Below are positions 6,618 through 13,790 of a DNA stretch of 18,984 nucleotides, piece after piece. Source of the stretch: UBA1783 sp964449115 (GTDB lineage Bacteria > Bacillota_I > Bacilli_A > Erysipelotrichales > Erysipelotrichaceae); contig CAYUXW010000031.1 of assembly GCA_964449115.1 (NCBI GenBank), positions 1 to 18,984 on the forward strand. Direction: 5' to 3'. The notes beneath the pieces are model-generated. The model was given only the letters and a program-made list of their open reading frames with translations. It made no database searches and had not been told where the DNA came from. The stretch's first letter is position 1. Each line of letters opens with the position of its first letter. Both the position numbers and the translations under genes were made by a program.

Positions 6618-8357
6618 TTATTCACTCACTCCCTTCAGCTGGGTATAATACAGGTCAGCATATATTTCATTTGTTTTCAACAATTCATCATGTTTACCTA
6701 TATCAGTTATACAGCCATCTTCCATCACAATAATTTTATCAGCATCCATTACGGAACTTATGCGCTGAGCAATAATAATAGTCGTCATATCAGATAATCT
6801 TTCCTTTAATCCTTGACGGATTTTTTTATCTGTATCAGTATCAACGGCACTTGTTGAGTCATCTAAAATGATAATCCTTGGTTTTTTTAACAGAGCTCTG
6901 GCAATTGTTAATCTCTGTTTTTGTCCGCCAGAAACATTTACTCCCCCCTGTCCCAGATCAGTTTGATAACCATCTGGAAAAGAAGTAATGAAATCATGGG
7001 CTTGAGCAACTTTAGCTGCTTCAACGATTTCTTCAAAAGTAGCATTTTCATCGCCCCACAATAAATTTTCCTGAATAGTTCCACTGAACAGAACATTCTT
7101 CTGTAAAACTACGGCAATTTCTTTTCTCAAATTATCCAACTTGTAATCTTTAACATTATGACCACCAACATATACATCACCAACAGAAGCATCATAAAGT
7201 CTAGGGATCAACTGAATAAGAGTTGTTTTACTAGAACCGGTCGAACCGATAATTCCCACTGTCTCTCCAGAAGCAATTTCCAGATTTATATCACTTAAAG
7301 TCATTTTTTGAGCATCCTTACTATAGGAAAAACTGACATTTTCAAATTTAATTGAACCATCTTCTAATTGCAGGTTTTCATCATTTCCTTCATCATTTAT
7401 ATCAACAACTTCATTTAGAACCTCATTAGCTCTATCTACTGAAGCCTGCGCAAAGACAATTTGCATCATTATTGAAGAAATCATCATCAAAGCAAACAGT
7501 ATCTGCTTCAAATATGAAAGATAACTCATAAACTCACCAACAGTCATCATTTTAGTAATAATATAATTTCCACCTATCCAGCTAACTGCAATCATACAGC
7601 AATACATAACCAGATTAAAAAATGGATCATTTAGTAGAACTATGTTTTCAGCTTTTCTTTGGAAATCACGAACATTTTTAGAAGTCTGATTGAATTTACT
7701 TTTTTCAAGTTGTTCTCTGACAAATGTTTTTACAACCCTGATAGCAATAAAGTTTTCTTCCAATTTGGCATTCATTTCATCAAATTTGTACATTAAAACT
7801 TTAAAACGTGGATGAGCATTATAGCCAATCAAAAACAAACCTAAAGCTAAAACAGGAATTGCCACCCAGAAAATAGTTGCCAGAGAATTATTAATTTTAT
7901 ATACCATTAAAGCACTAAAAAACAAATTAATTGGTGCCCTGAACATATGCCTGACAATGGCAATATAGGCCATTCTCATAAGCCTCATATCAGAAGTCAT
8001 TCTTGTTACCAGAGAAGGTACTTCAAATTTCTCAATATTGGCAAATGAATAGGTGTTAATCTTCTCAAACATGGAGTTTCTGATATTATAAACAAAACCA
8101 CTCGAAGCTACTGCACTGGTATAACCCGCTAATCCGCCACAAATCATTGCGCACATACTCAATCCAATCATTATCAGACCCATTCTAATGATATAATCAA
8201 TGTCAGCTCCGGCTGCTCCATTAACCCCAACATCAATAATCTTTGACATGACAAAAGGAATCAGTACATCAAAAAGCACTTCCAACACCATTAAAACAGG
8301 TGTAATGAGTGCTGCAATTTTATGTTTTCCAGTATATTTAAAAACTAAACTGAACAT
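6618..8357 (-). CDS. heterodimeric ABC exporter, degenerate-site half
   Basis: A 579-residue half-transporter: membrane domain about 1-310, ATPase about 335-579. The ATP-binding motifs are altered as in TM287/BmrC/EfrA-type partners. Walker A reads GSTGSSKTT (371-379), with Ser for the last Gly. Walker B ends in Asp-Asp (499-500) instead of Asp-Glu, so the catalytic base is missing. The H-loop histidine is Gln531. The signature VSGGQ (475-479) is canonical and would serve the competent site of the partner. One functional and one degenerate site are thus expected in the dimer. The start ATG at 8357 has AGG upstream. It is the first gene of a two-gene operon with its own promoter at 8405-8433. 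Confidence 0.92.
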   Translation of the reverse strand: MFSLVFKYTGKHKIAALITPVLMVLEVLFDVLIPFVMSKIIDVGVNGAAGADIDYIIRMGLIMIGLSMCAMICGGLAGYTSAVASSGFVYNIRNSMFEKINTYSFANIEKFEVPSLVTRMTSDMRLMRMAYIAIVRHMFRAPINLFFSALMVYKINNSLATIFWVAIPVLALGLFLIGYNAHPRFKVLMYKFDEMNAKLEENFIAIRVVKTFVREQLEKSKFNQTSKNVRDFQRKAENIVLLNDPFFNLVMYCCMIAVSWIGGNYIITKMMTVGEFMSYLSYLKQILFALMMISSIMMQIVFAQASVDRANEVLNEVVDINDEGNDENLQLEDGSIKFENVSFSYSKDAQKMTLSDINLEIASGETVGIIGSTGSSKTTLIQLIPRLYDASVGDVYVGGHNVKDYKLDNLRKEIAVVLQKNVLFSGTIQENLLWGDENATFEEIVEAAKVAQAHDFITSFPDGYQTDLGQGGVNVSGGQKQRLTIARALLKKPRIIILDDSTSAVDTDTDKKIRQGLKERLSDMTTIIIAQRISSVMDADKIIVMEDGCITDIGKHDELLKTNEIYADLYYTQLKGVSE

Positions 8358-8404
8358 TAAGTACCTGCTTTCTAATAAAAATATGCCACAAACGTAACAT
8401 ATTC

Positions 8405-8433
8405 ATTTTACTCTTTTTGATTCTATTATTCAA
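8405..8433 (-). promoter_or_regulatory. promoter of the ABC exporter operon
   Basis: On the minus strand TTGAAT (8433-8428) and TAAAAT (8410-8405) are separated by exactly 17 bases, a near-consensus sigma-70 type promoter. It lies about 48 bases before the exporter start, after the stop of the upstream metallopeptidase gene. Confidence 0.7.
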
Positions 8434-8445
8434 TTAACTAGTTAA
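8434..8445. promoter_or_regulatory. perfect palindrome TTAACTAGTTAA, candidate operator
   Basis: A 12-base perfect palindrome touches the upstream edge of the -35 box of the exporter promoter. TTAAC/GTTAA palindromes of this size are bound by MarR-family repressors in several bacteria, and Firmicute drug exporters are often under MarR control. No MarR gene lies next to it here. Operator function is inferred from position and symmetry. Confidence 0.45.
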
Positions 8446-8465
8446 CTTTGTTTTTACAAAAATAA

Positions 8466-9110
8466 TCACATTTTTTTCAATATTGTATAATCCCTTAACT
8501 CAGCAGCCAATCTTTTATATTCCGGGCATATTTTAGCCAGTTCCTGATAAAACTGTTTCTGATGATTTCCCTGTTTAAAGTGAGCAATTTCATGATAAAT
8601 TACATACTTGATCAACTTATAAGGTAAACAGGCTAAAAGATAATTTAAAATAATCAGATTCTTTTTACTGTAGCAGCATCCCCAACGACTTTTATATAAT
8701 TTAAAAGACAATTCAAAATCAATGCCTAGCTCATATTTAACTTCATTCACATATTGAGTTAAAATAGCAGCTAGATGTCTTTTGTAATTTGTTTTTATGC
8801 TTCTTATGCTTTTTCCATACAATATTAAACTATCATCTCTAATTAAGAATTTGAATTTCTGACCAGTCAATAGAAGCAGATTATACTTTTTTCCTAAAAA
8901 ATAAATCTCACTATCATTTTCCAAATCAAAATAAACATTAATTCTAGGATCATTTAATTTACCTTCAATCCATTTTTCATGTTTTTTGACAAAATTATCA
9001 ATCATAAACTTAGGAGTAAGTACTGGGGCATAAACAAAAATCTGTCCACCTTCTACCTTAATAGACATTGTTTTTCTTTCGCTTCTCTTTAAAATATATT
9101 TAACTGACAT
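8466..9110 (-). CDS. YgjP/DUF45-family zinc metallopeptidase-like protein
   Basis: A 214-residue protein ending in a zinc-peptidase core: HEIAH at 173-177 supplies two histidine ligands and the catalytic glutamate, and GNH (His183) is the likely third ligand. Upstream, SRWGCC (141-146) corresponds to the SRWGSC motif of YgjP-like (DUF45/M48-related) proteins, with Cys for Ser. The middle region before the helix matches that family in layout. There is no signal peptide or membrane helix, so it is cytoplasmic. The physiological substrate of the family is not well established. Its start overlaps the end of the ABC-F gene by 11 bases, with GGGAG four bases upstream, so the two are co-translated. 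Confidence 0.85.
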   Translation of the reverse strand: MSVKYILKRSERKTMSIKVEGGQIFVYAPVLTPKFMIDNFVKKHEKWIEGKLNDPRINVYFDLENDSEIYFLGKKYNLLLLTGQKFKFLIRDDSLILYGKSIRSIKTNYKRHLAAILTQYVNEVKYELGIDFELSFKLYKSRWGCCYSKKNLIILNYLLACLPYKLIKYVIYHEIAHFKQGNHQKQFYQELAKICPEYKRLAAELRDYTILKKM

Positions 9111-10947
9111 ATTGCTCCCATTCTTCCATCAGATTGATTATTTCATTTTTCTTATCATCTATTTCGCTATCCAGTTCAGCCATTTTCTGATAATCATGAT
9201 AATACTTTTCTTCAAAGCGCAAAGCTCTTAAATCATCCAGTTCTTCTTCTGCCTTTGTTATCTGTCTTTCCAGTGATTCAGCTCTTTTCTTATTTTCTCT
9301 TTCTATTTTGGAGTCAATGATTTTTTCTTCTTTGTTTTCTTCTACTTTTTCTATCTGTTCAATATTATTAACCTTGTTTAGATATTCCTGATAATTCAGC
9401 TGATAATAACTGGTTTTTTCACCATCAATATATAGAATACGATTAGCCAGCTTGTTGACAAAATATCTATCATGGCTGACAAAGATGACTGTTCCATTAT
9501 AATCCAGCAAGGCCTTTTCTAAAGCTTCCTTACCAGCAATATCCAAATGGTTGGTTGGTTCATCCAATATCAGCAAATTAGCCTTAGAAAGCATTATTTT
9601 ACACAAAAGAAGTCTAACCTTCTCGCCCCCACTTAATACATCACAGGTTTTAAAGACATCATCAGCAGTAAACATAAAGTTTCCTAAAACTGTTCTGATC
9701 TGAGTATGATCATACTCTGGATACAGATCCCATAATTCATCCAAAAGAGTTTTATCTGAACTTACCTGTGCCAAAGACTGATCAAAATATGCTACTTCTA
9801 TCTGATGACCATACATAAAATCTCCCGCTAGCGGTGGTATCAGACCCATAATGGTTTTTAAAAAAGTACTTTTACCTAAACCATTTGGTCCTATCACTGC
9901 CAGCTTGTGATTTGATAAAACCTGCAAATCAATTTTACATAGTGGTTGATCATAACCTATTTCCAGCTGATCAACTATTAAAACAGTATTGCCACCTTTG
10001 ATACTTTTTTCAAAGCGAAGTTTCATCTTTCGTTTATCTTCATTTGGCCTTTCTACTCTGGTCATCTTTTGAAGATATTTTATTTTACTTTGCGCAAATG
10101 CTGCCTTATTCTTTTTATATCTAAACTTCTCAATCAATTTTTCTAGACGAGCTATTTCCATCTGCTGATTTTTATAAGCTATCTGCTGACGATTAAACTC
10201 AATTTCTTTTAGTTCTACATATTTACTGTAGTTTCCCATATAGTGATTCAGTCTGCCAAATTCAAATTCATATACTTCACTGACCACCTTATCTAGAAAC
10301 ATTCTGTCATGGCTGACAATAACTAAAGCATGAGGATATTTTTGCAGGTAACCCTCCAGCCATTCAACCGTTTGAATATCAAGATGATTTGTCGGTTCAT
10401 CTAAAAGTAGAATATCAGGCTGCAGAAGTAAAAGTCTGACAAAGCCAATTCTTGTCTTCTGACCACCTGAAAACTCTGAAATTTTCTTATCTAAATCTTC
10501 AACAGAAAAGCCAAACTTTGTAAAAAGCATCATTTGCTGCTGGTCATAATTGTAACCATTGTGACATTCGAATTGATGTTGAAGACTGGCAAATTCTGCC
10601 AATAATTCTTCCGAATATTCTGTTTCCATTTTTTTAGTAATTTTTTTCAGTTTTTTCTCAATATCCAGAATATGCCTATAAACTTCATCAAAAGCTTCTC
10701 TTACAGTTAACTGCTCATCTTTGAAAGCCTGTTGTGACAAATAGCCGATAGAAATGTTGTTATCAATAATCAATTGACCCTTATCTAAATGATATTCTTT
10801 ATTAATAATCTTCAAAAGGGTTGTTTTTCCACAACCATTTCTTCCAATTACCGCTACTTTTTCATTAGACTTTATCTCGAAATCAATATCTTCAAATAGT
10901 ATTTCACCACCAAAGTCTTTGCTTCCGTTTTTAATTTTCAACAACAT
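9100..10947 (-). CDS. ABC-F family ATPase, YdiF-like
   Basis: Soluble protein of 615 residues with two ATPase domains and no membrane helices, the ABC-F layout. Domain 1: Walker A GRNGCGKT at 35-42, FSGGQ near 159-163, Walker B LLLDEP with Asp183-Glu184. Domain 2: Walker A GPNGLGKS at 353-360, LSGGEK at 438-443, Walker B with Asp462-Glu463. The linker (about 240-305) is charged and helical, like the ribosome-contacting P-site tRNA interaction motif. A coiled-coil C-terminal extension covers about 525-612. Layout and wording resemble Bacillus YdiF more than the antibiotic-protection Vga/Lsa group, so a general translation factor is likelier than resistance, but that is inference. The start at 10947 has GGAG six bases upstream. 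It is co-translated with the YgjP-like gene. Confidence 0.92.
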   Translation of the reverse strand: MLLKIKNGSKDFGGEILFEDIDFEIKSNEKVAVIGRNGCGKTTLLKIINKEYHLDKGQLIIDNNISIGYLSQQAFKDEQLTVREAFDEVYRHILDIEKKLKKITKKMETEYSEELLAEFASLQHQFECHNGYNYDQQQMMLFTKFGFSVEDLDKKISEFSGGQKTRIGFVRLLLLQPDILLLDEPTNHLDIQTVEWLEGYLQKYPHALVIVSHDRMFLDKVVSEVYEFEFGRLNHYMGNYSKYVELKEIEFNRQQIAYKNQQMEIARLEKLIEKFRYKKNKAAFAQSKIKYLQKMTRVERPNEDKRKMKLRFEKSIKGGNTVLIVDQLEIGYDQPLCKIDLQVLSNHKLAVIGPNGLGKSTFLKTIMGLIPPLAGDFMYGHQIEVAYFDQSLAQVSSDKTLLDELWDLYPEYDHTQIRTVLGNFMFTADDVFKTCDVLSGGEKVRLLLCKIMLSKANLLILDEPTNHLDIAGKEALEKALLDYNGTVIFVSHDRYFVNKLANRILYIDGEKTSYYQLNYQEYLNKVNNIEQIEKVEENKEEKIIDSKIERENKKRAESLERQITKAEEELDDLRALRFEEKYYHDYQKMAELDSEIDDKKNEIINLMEEWEQYVS

Positions 10948-10960
10948 TTATGACTCCATT

Positions 10961-10988
10961 AAAATAGCCAATTTTAATTGGCTATTTT
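10961..10988 (-). terminator. perfect 13-base-pair hairpin across the amidase-like stop codon
   Basis: AAAATAGCCAATT (10961-10973) and AATTGGCTATTTT (10976-10988) are exact inverted repeats separated by two bases. The stop codon of the upstream gene (10976-10974) lies in the loop and at the stem top. On the minus strand the stem ends in TTTT then AATGGAG. The U run is short, and the ribosome binding site of the ABC-F gene comes immediately after. It may be a leaky terminator, an attenuator or an mRNA-processing structure. Confidence 0.55.
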
Positions 10989-12260
10989 TAAATACTCTAA
11001 TATACCCTTAACAATCGCACTTGCGACCTTATCCTTCTGCTGGTTCCAGAGACTTATTTCCTCACTATCAGACATGTTGGTCGTTACAATCTGAATAGTA
11101 TCAATACCATATTTGTTATTAAAGGCGAAGGTATTGCTTTGAGCACTTTCAGAAAAAGTACCAGCAGACAGAGCCACGCCTCCAGCTTCTCTGATTTCAT
11201 ACTGTAAATCAGTTACACCATTATCATCAACATCACATTTAAACAAATAGTTTTCATTGCGGAAAATATTTGTATCTTCAAAAATATGATTAAAGATAGC
11301 TTTTGCCAGTCTGCCAGAAGATCTGTTGGCAAACATAATTCCAGTATTGCCATAATAGTCCATATCCAGATGAATCATATATTTAGCTCCACTCTTGTAA
11401 GCTTTTTCCAAGGTTCCACCTTTTCCGTAATACTGAATGTCCTGATCATATTCATCCTTTAATATTAGAACTTTTAAACCTTTGGCTTCCAGTTCTGCTT
11501 TAACCTTTAATGCCAATTCGTACATTTGCTCAGCTTCAACAAAATCTCCTATTTCTTCTCCCACCAGTGAAATACCAGTCATTGTTAAAGCTGGAGAAGT
11601 TGAAATTGCAATATCATACTGCGGATATTCTTCAGCAACTGTTACTTTAATGTAAATATAGTTCTGATCTAAAACATCCACCAGAGGTTTTCTTTTATCG
11701 GTATTTACTTCATCAAACAATTGCTTATCAGCAATAATTTCAATCTTATAGTTTTTATTATAACGGCTAACAGTATAGAAGGTGTTGTTATATGATAAAA
11801 CTGACTGATAATAAGCACGATAAGTAACATCTCCATCAACAATATATAAACTGTAAAATCCAGGAGTCAGCTTACTTAAGTCAATCTGATTATCAACATC
11901 TCTGGTTAAGTCACCAAGAGTAATAACATTGTTTGTATTTATTAAATCTTTCAAAACAACACTTTTTCCATTTAAAGTATTGGACTTGGTAATATCATCT
12001 CCATAGCTTTCAAAATACAAGTTTAATGATTCGCCATAAAAGTTATAATCCTTTATCAGAATAGGATTACTCCTGTCTTCTTCATTTATAATTTCTAAAG
12101 TCTTTTTCCCATTATAATTTCCGATAGTATAAATATCATAATTGTCTTTTGGAGTAAACAATCCAACTATCATTGATATTAAAAAGTAGGATACTAAAAG
12201 AACACCAAATAATACCGGGATAGCGACACGCCATTTAATCTTAACCTTTTTATCAAACAT
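10974..12260 (-). CDS. membrane-anchored amidase_3-like protein lacking zinc-site residues
   Basis: A 428-residue protein with one membrane helix (about 11-33) and an outside region in two parts: an unrecognised N-terminal domain (about 40-210) and a C-terminal domain (about 213-428) whose layout recalls N-acetylmuramoyl-L-alanine amidases (Amidase_3). The second zinc-ligand region aligns as VEAEQMYELALKVK (Glu242) and the third as MIHLDMD (His297). However, the usual DPGHGG loop is replaced by ISTSPALTMTG with no histidine, and the catalytic glutamate near the end appears as Thr in IVTTNMSDSEE. If the alignment is right, it cannot hold a normal zinc and may be a non-catalytic cell-wall binder. 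The start is backed by GGAGGAG five bases upstream and a good promoter. It is upstream of the ABC-F gene with a 26-base gap. Confidence 0.6.
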   Translation of the reverse strand: MFDKKVKIKWRVAIPVLFGVLLVSYFLISMIVGLFTPKDNYDIYTIGNYNGKKTLEIINEEDRSNPILIKDYNFYGESLNLYFESYGDDITKSNTLNGKSVVLKDLINTNNVITLGDLTRDVDNQIDLSKLTPGFYSLYIVDGDVTYRAYYQSVLSYNNTFYTVSRYNKNYKIEIIADKQLFDEVNTDKRKPLVDVLDQNYIYIKVTVAEEYPQYDIAISTSPALTMTGISLVGEEIGDFVEAEQMYELALKVKAELEAKGLKVLILKDEYDQDIQYYGKGGTLEKAYKSGAKYMIHLDMDYYGNTGIMFANRSSGRLAKAIFNHIFEDTNIFRNENYLFKCDVDDNGVTDLQYEIREAGGVALSAGTFSESAQSNTFAFNNKYGIDTIQIVTTNMSDSEEISLWNQQKDKVASAIVKGILEYLKIAN

Positions 12261-12280
12261 AATAACTCCTCCACCTATTA

Positions 12281-12309
12281 ATTATACTATTTACGTCAAT
12301 AAAAGTGAA
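12281..12309 (-). promoter_or_regulatory. promoter of the amidase-like gene
   Basis: On the minus strand TTCACT (12309-12304) is followed after 17 bases by a perfect TATAAT (12286-12281). The leader before the ATG at 12260 would be about 15 bases. Confidence 0.6.
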
Positions 12310-12319
12310 CAAATAAATC

Positions 12320-12499
12320 TTAGCCATTAATTCCTTTGTGCTTTTGAATTTTAACATACATTTGAAATAACTGCTTATTTCTTTCCATATATGATTGTAA
12401 TTCTTTTGGAACAGTTATAAATCGATTGTTTTTTTCTTTTATCCCTTGTTTGTCATGTAAAAACCACCTATTTAAAGGTGGTTTCCGTAAGTCCTCTTT
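12320..12499 (-). pseudogene. start-less coding-like fragment of 59 codons
   Basis: One minus-strand frame stays open for 59 codons between TAA at 12502-12500 and TAA at 12322-12320. It has no start codon before an internal methionine. The peptide does not look like random AT-rich translation: it contains LRKPPLNRWFLHDKQGI and RFITVPKELQSY and ends QKHKGING, with Trp, His, Pro and Gly well mixed. I read it as the C-terminal remnant of a lost gene, but I do not recognise the family. It shares DNA with the hairpin 12459-12484, so one of the two readings may be coincidence. It otherwise fills the 278-base gap between the lipoprotein and the amidase-like gene. Confidence 0.4.
12459..12484 (-). 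terminator. probable terminator of the lipoprotein gene
   Basis: AAACCACCT (12461-12469) pairs perfectly with AGGTGGTTT (12476-12484) around ATTTAA. On the minus strand the stem ends in TTTTT. It lies 55 bases after the lipoprotein stop. It overlaps the coding-like fragment 12320-12499, which lowers confidence a little. Confidence 0.65.
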
Positions 12500-12538
12500 T
12501 TAAATTGAACTAATTAAGAACTTCTTTAGACCTGCTTT

Positions 12539-13027
12539 TTAATACCTCCAATCATAAAAATCATTTATAGTAGCAGCCATTGATTCATACATAATTGCAC
12601 AAAATTCATCAGAAAAGTCCATTATAACAACAGAAATTGCAATAGGTATTTCATCGTTATAGTATATAACAATCATTCCAGCGTCTTCTTTTACTAAGTT
12701 TTCATAAGTTGAATTAGCTAAATTATCCATATAAGCTAATATCGCATCCTTATCTTTGTCATTAATGATTACTGTAAAACCTTTGACAGTTCCAAAATCG
12801 CTTTCTTGTTCATATACAATATAGTCTAACCCAATATCGGCAATTTCTTTCGGTAAGTAATCTCGATCAACTTTTGTATATTTTCCCGTTGAACGATATG
12901 AGTTAATTAAACCATCACCAATTTCAGTGGTCTTTAATGCCGGTTTTCCTCCTCCATTACCTTCCTTGCCACATCCTGTTGTTATCAACAACATTACAAT
13001 CAATAATACTCTAAATACTTTTTTCAT
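12539..13027 (-). CDS. small lipoprotein of unknown function
   Basis: A 162-residue secreted lipoprotein. The signal peptide begins MKKVFRVLLIV and ends at a lipobox TTGC with Cys19 as the lipidated residue. A flexible Gly-rich stretch (KEGNGGGK) follows, then a globular part of about 130 residues with alternating strands and helices and no known motif. The frame is open upstream to an ATG at 13117, but I place the start at 13027 because AAAGGAGGT lies just before it and because the signal peptide must be N-terminal. No partner gene is apparent, and transcription seems to be alone, ending at the hairpin 12459-12484. I could not find a convincing promoter in the AT-rich upstream region. Confidence 0.8.
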   Translation of the reverse strand: MKKVFRVLLIVMLLITTGCGKEGNGGGKPALKTTEIGDGLINSYRSTGKYTKVDRDYLPKEIADIGLDYIVYEQESDFGTVKGFTVIINDKDKDAILAYMDNLANSTYENLVKEDAGMIVIYYNDEIPIAISVVIMDFSDEFCAIMYESMAATINDFYDWRY

Positions 13028-13319
13028 TTTTACCTCCTTTCTTTTTTTATTATATTTATAAATAAAGCCTAAGCTTTTACCGATAAAATCGAAAGGTTTT
13101 ACCTTTTTATCAAGCAAATTGTTTTTTTAATATTATATTATTTTCAAATTCAATTTCTTTCATCAGAAAAGAGAAAACAATTGGCACACCCAACTTGCTT
13201 TTTATTCTTTATCTTTTACTAAATTATAATTCTAATTGTTTTATTATCTATATTATACTAAATTTTCCTTATTTTTCAAATTTTTAAATTTTTATAAGGT
13301 TTTAGTTGATTATTAAAAT

Positions 13320-13344
13320 AAAAAAGTGTGTTTTTTACACACTT
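13320..13344 (-). terminator. terminator of the two-helix membrane protein gene
   Basis: AAGTGTGT (13324-13331) and ACACACTT (13337-13344) form an exact 8-base stem around TTTTT. On the minus strand it is followed by a run of Ts. It lies 35 bases after the stop at 13379. The rest of the gap 13028-13319 is very AT-rich and shows no gene or clear site. Confidence 0.8.
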
Positions 13345-13378
13345 AAAACTAAATACTTATTGTTTTTTATTGATACGC

Positions 13379-13675
13379 TTATCTTTTGTGCCTTGAATCA
13401 ATATAGACACCAAAAAAGAAATAGAAGACTGCCACACCTACAAAAGAGAGAGCCAGTGCCAAACCAATTCTATAGTACCAGGCTGCTGCAGTTAAATTCA
13501 TTTTCTTTTCAATAAAAGAAAACAATATCATTACAAGGGCTATCACAATAAACTGACCCCAGCGATTCAAAAATATATCAACTTCGTTTATTTGATATAT
13601 CCTATTATTATAGCGATAACTAGTTTTATTATTTCTTACCGCATCCGCCAATAAGCTCCACCTTGATTCTTTCAT
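13379..13675 (-). CDS. small membrane protein with two helices, unknown function
   Basis: A 98-residue protein with a charged N-terminal segment (1-40) and two predicted membrane helices (about 41-56 and 65-92), ending in a basic tail SRHKR. Both ends are likely cytoplasmic. I recognise no family. It has its own promoter and terminator, so it is a single-gene unit. AGGA lies ten bases before the start, slightly far but the only option. A small integral membrane protein with no motif could be a regulator or stress protein; nothing nearby indicates which. Confidence 0.65.
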   Translation of the reverse strand: MKESRWSLLADAVRNNKTSYRYNNRIYQINEVDIFLNRWGQFIVIALVMILFSFIEKKMNLTAAAWYYRIGLALALSFVGVAVFYFFFGVYIDSRHKR

Positions 13676-13712
13676 AATTATATTATCCTTTCTGATTTTT
13701 TATCATATTAAA

Positions 13713-13742
13713 ACTATAATACATTTTTTTATAATTTGTAAA
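13713..13742 (-). promoter_or_regulatory. promoter of the two-helix membrane protein gene
   Basis: On the minus strand TTTACA (13742-13737) is followed after 18 bases by TATAGT (13718-13713), about 38 bases before the start codon. The -35 box overlaps one arm of the inverted repeat 13738-13785. Confidence 0.5.
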
Positions 13743-13785
13743 TATTTTAAATTTACAAAATGATTTTTCATTTAAAATATTTTAC
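13738..13785. repeat. long AT-only inverted repeat
   Basis: AAATATTTTAAAT (13740-13752) is the exact reverse complement of ATTTAAAATATTT (13770-13782). A further GT/AC pair lies outside a one-base bulge. The loop is 17 bases. It begins five bases after the stop of the SIS gene at 13791 and overlaps the next promoter. It may end that transcript weakly or act as a binding site; with only A-T pairs in the core it is a poor terminator. Confidence 0.5.
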
Positions 13786-13790
13786 GCTTA

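Noticed and set aside
9100..10947. ABC-F protein as an antibiotic-resistance determinant
   Set aside because: The long C-terminal coiled coil and YdiF-like wording fit housekeeping ABC-F proteins better. Resistance cannot be claimed without a close match to a proven determinant.
13028..13117. N-terminal extension of the lipoprotein to the ATG at 13117
   Set aside because: It would bury the signal peptide behind 30 residues and ignore the strong ribosome binding site directly before 13027.
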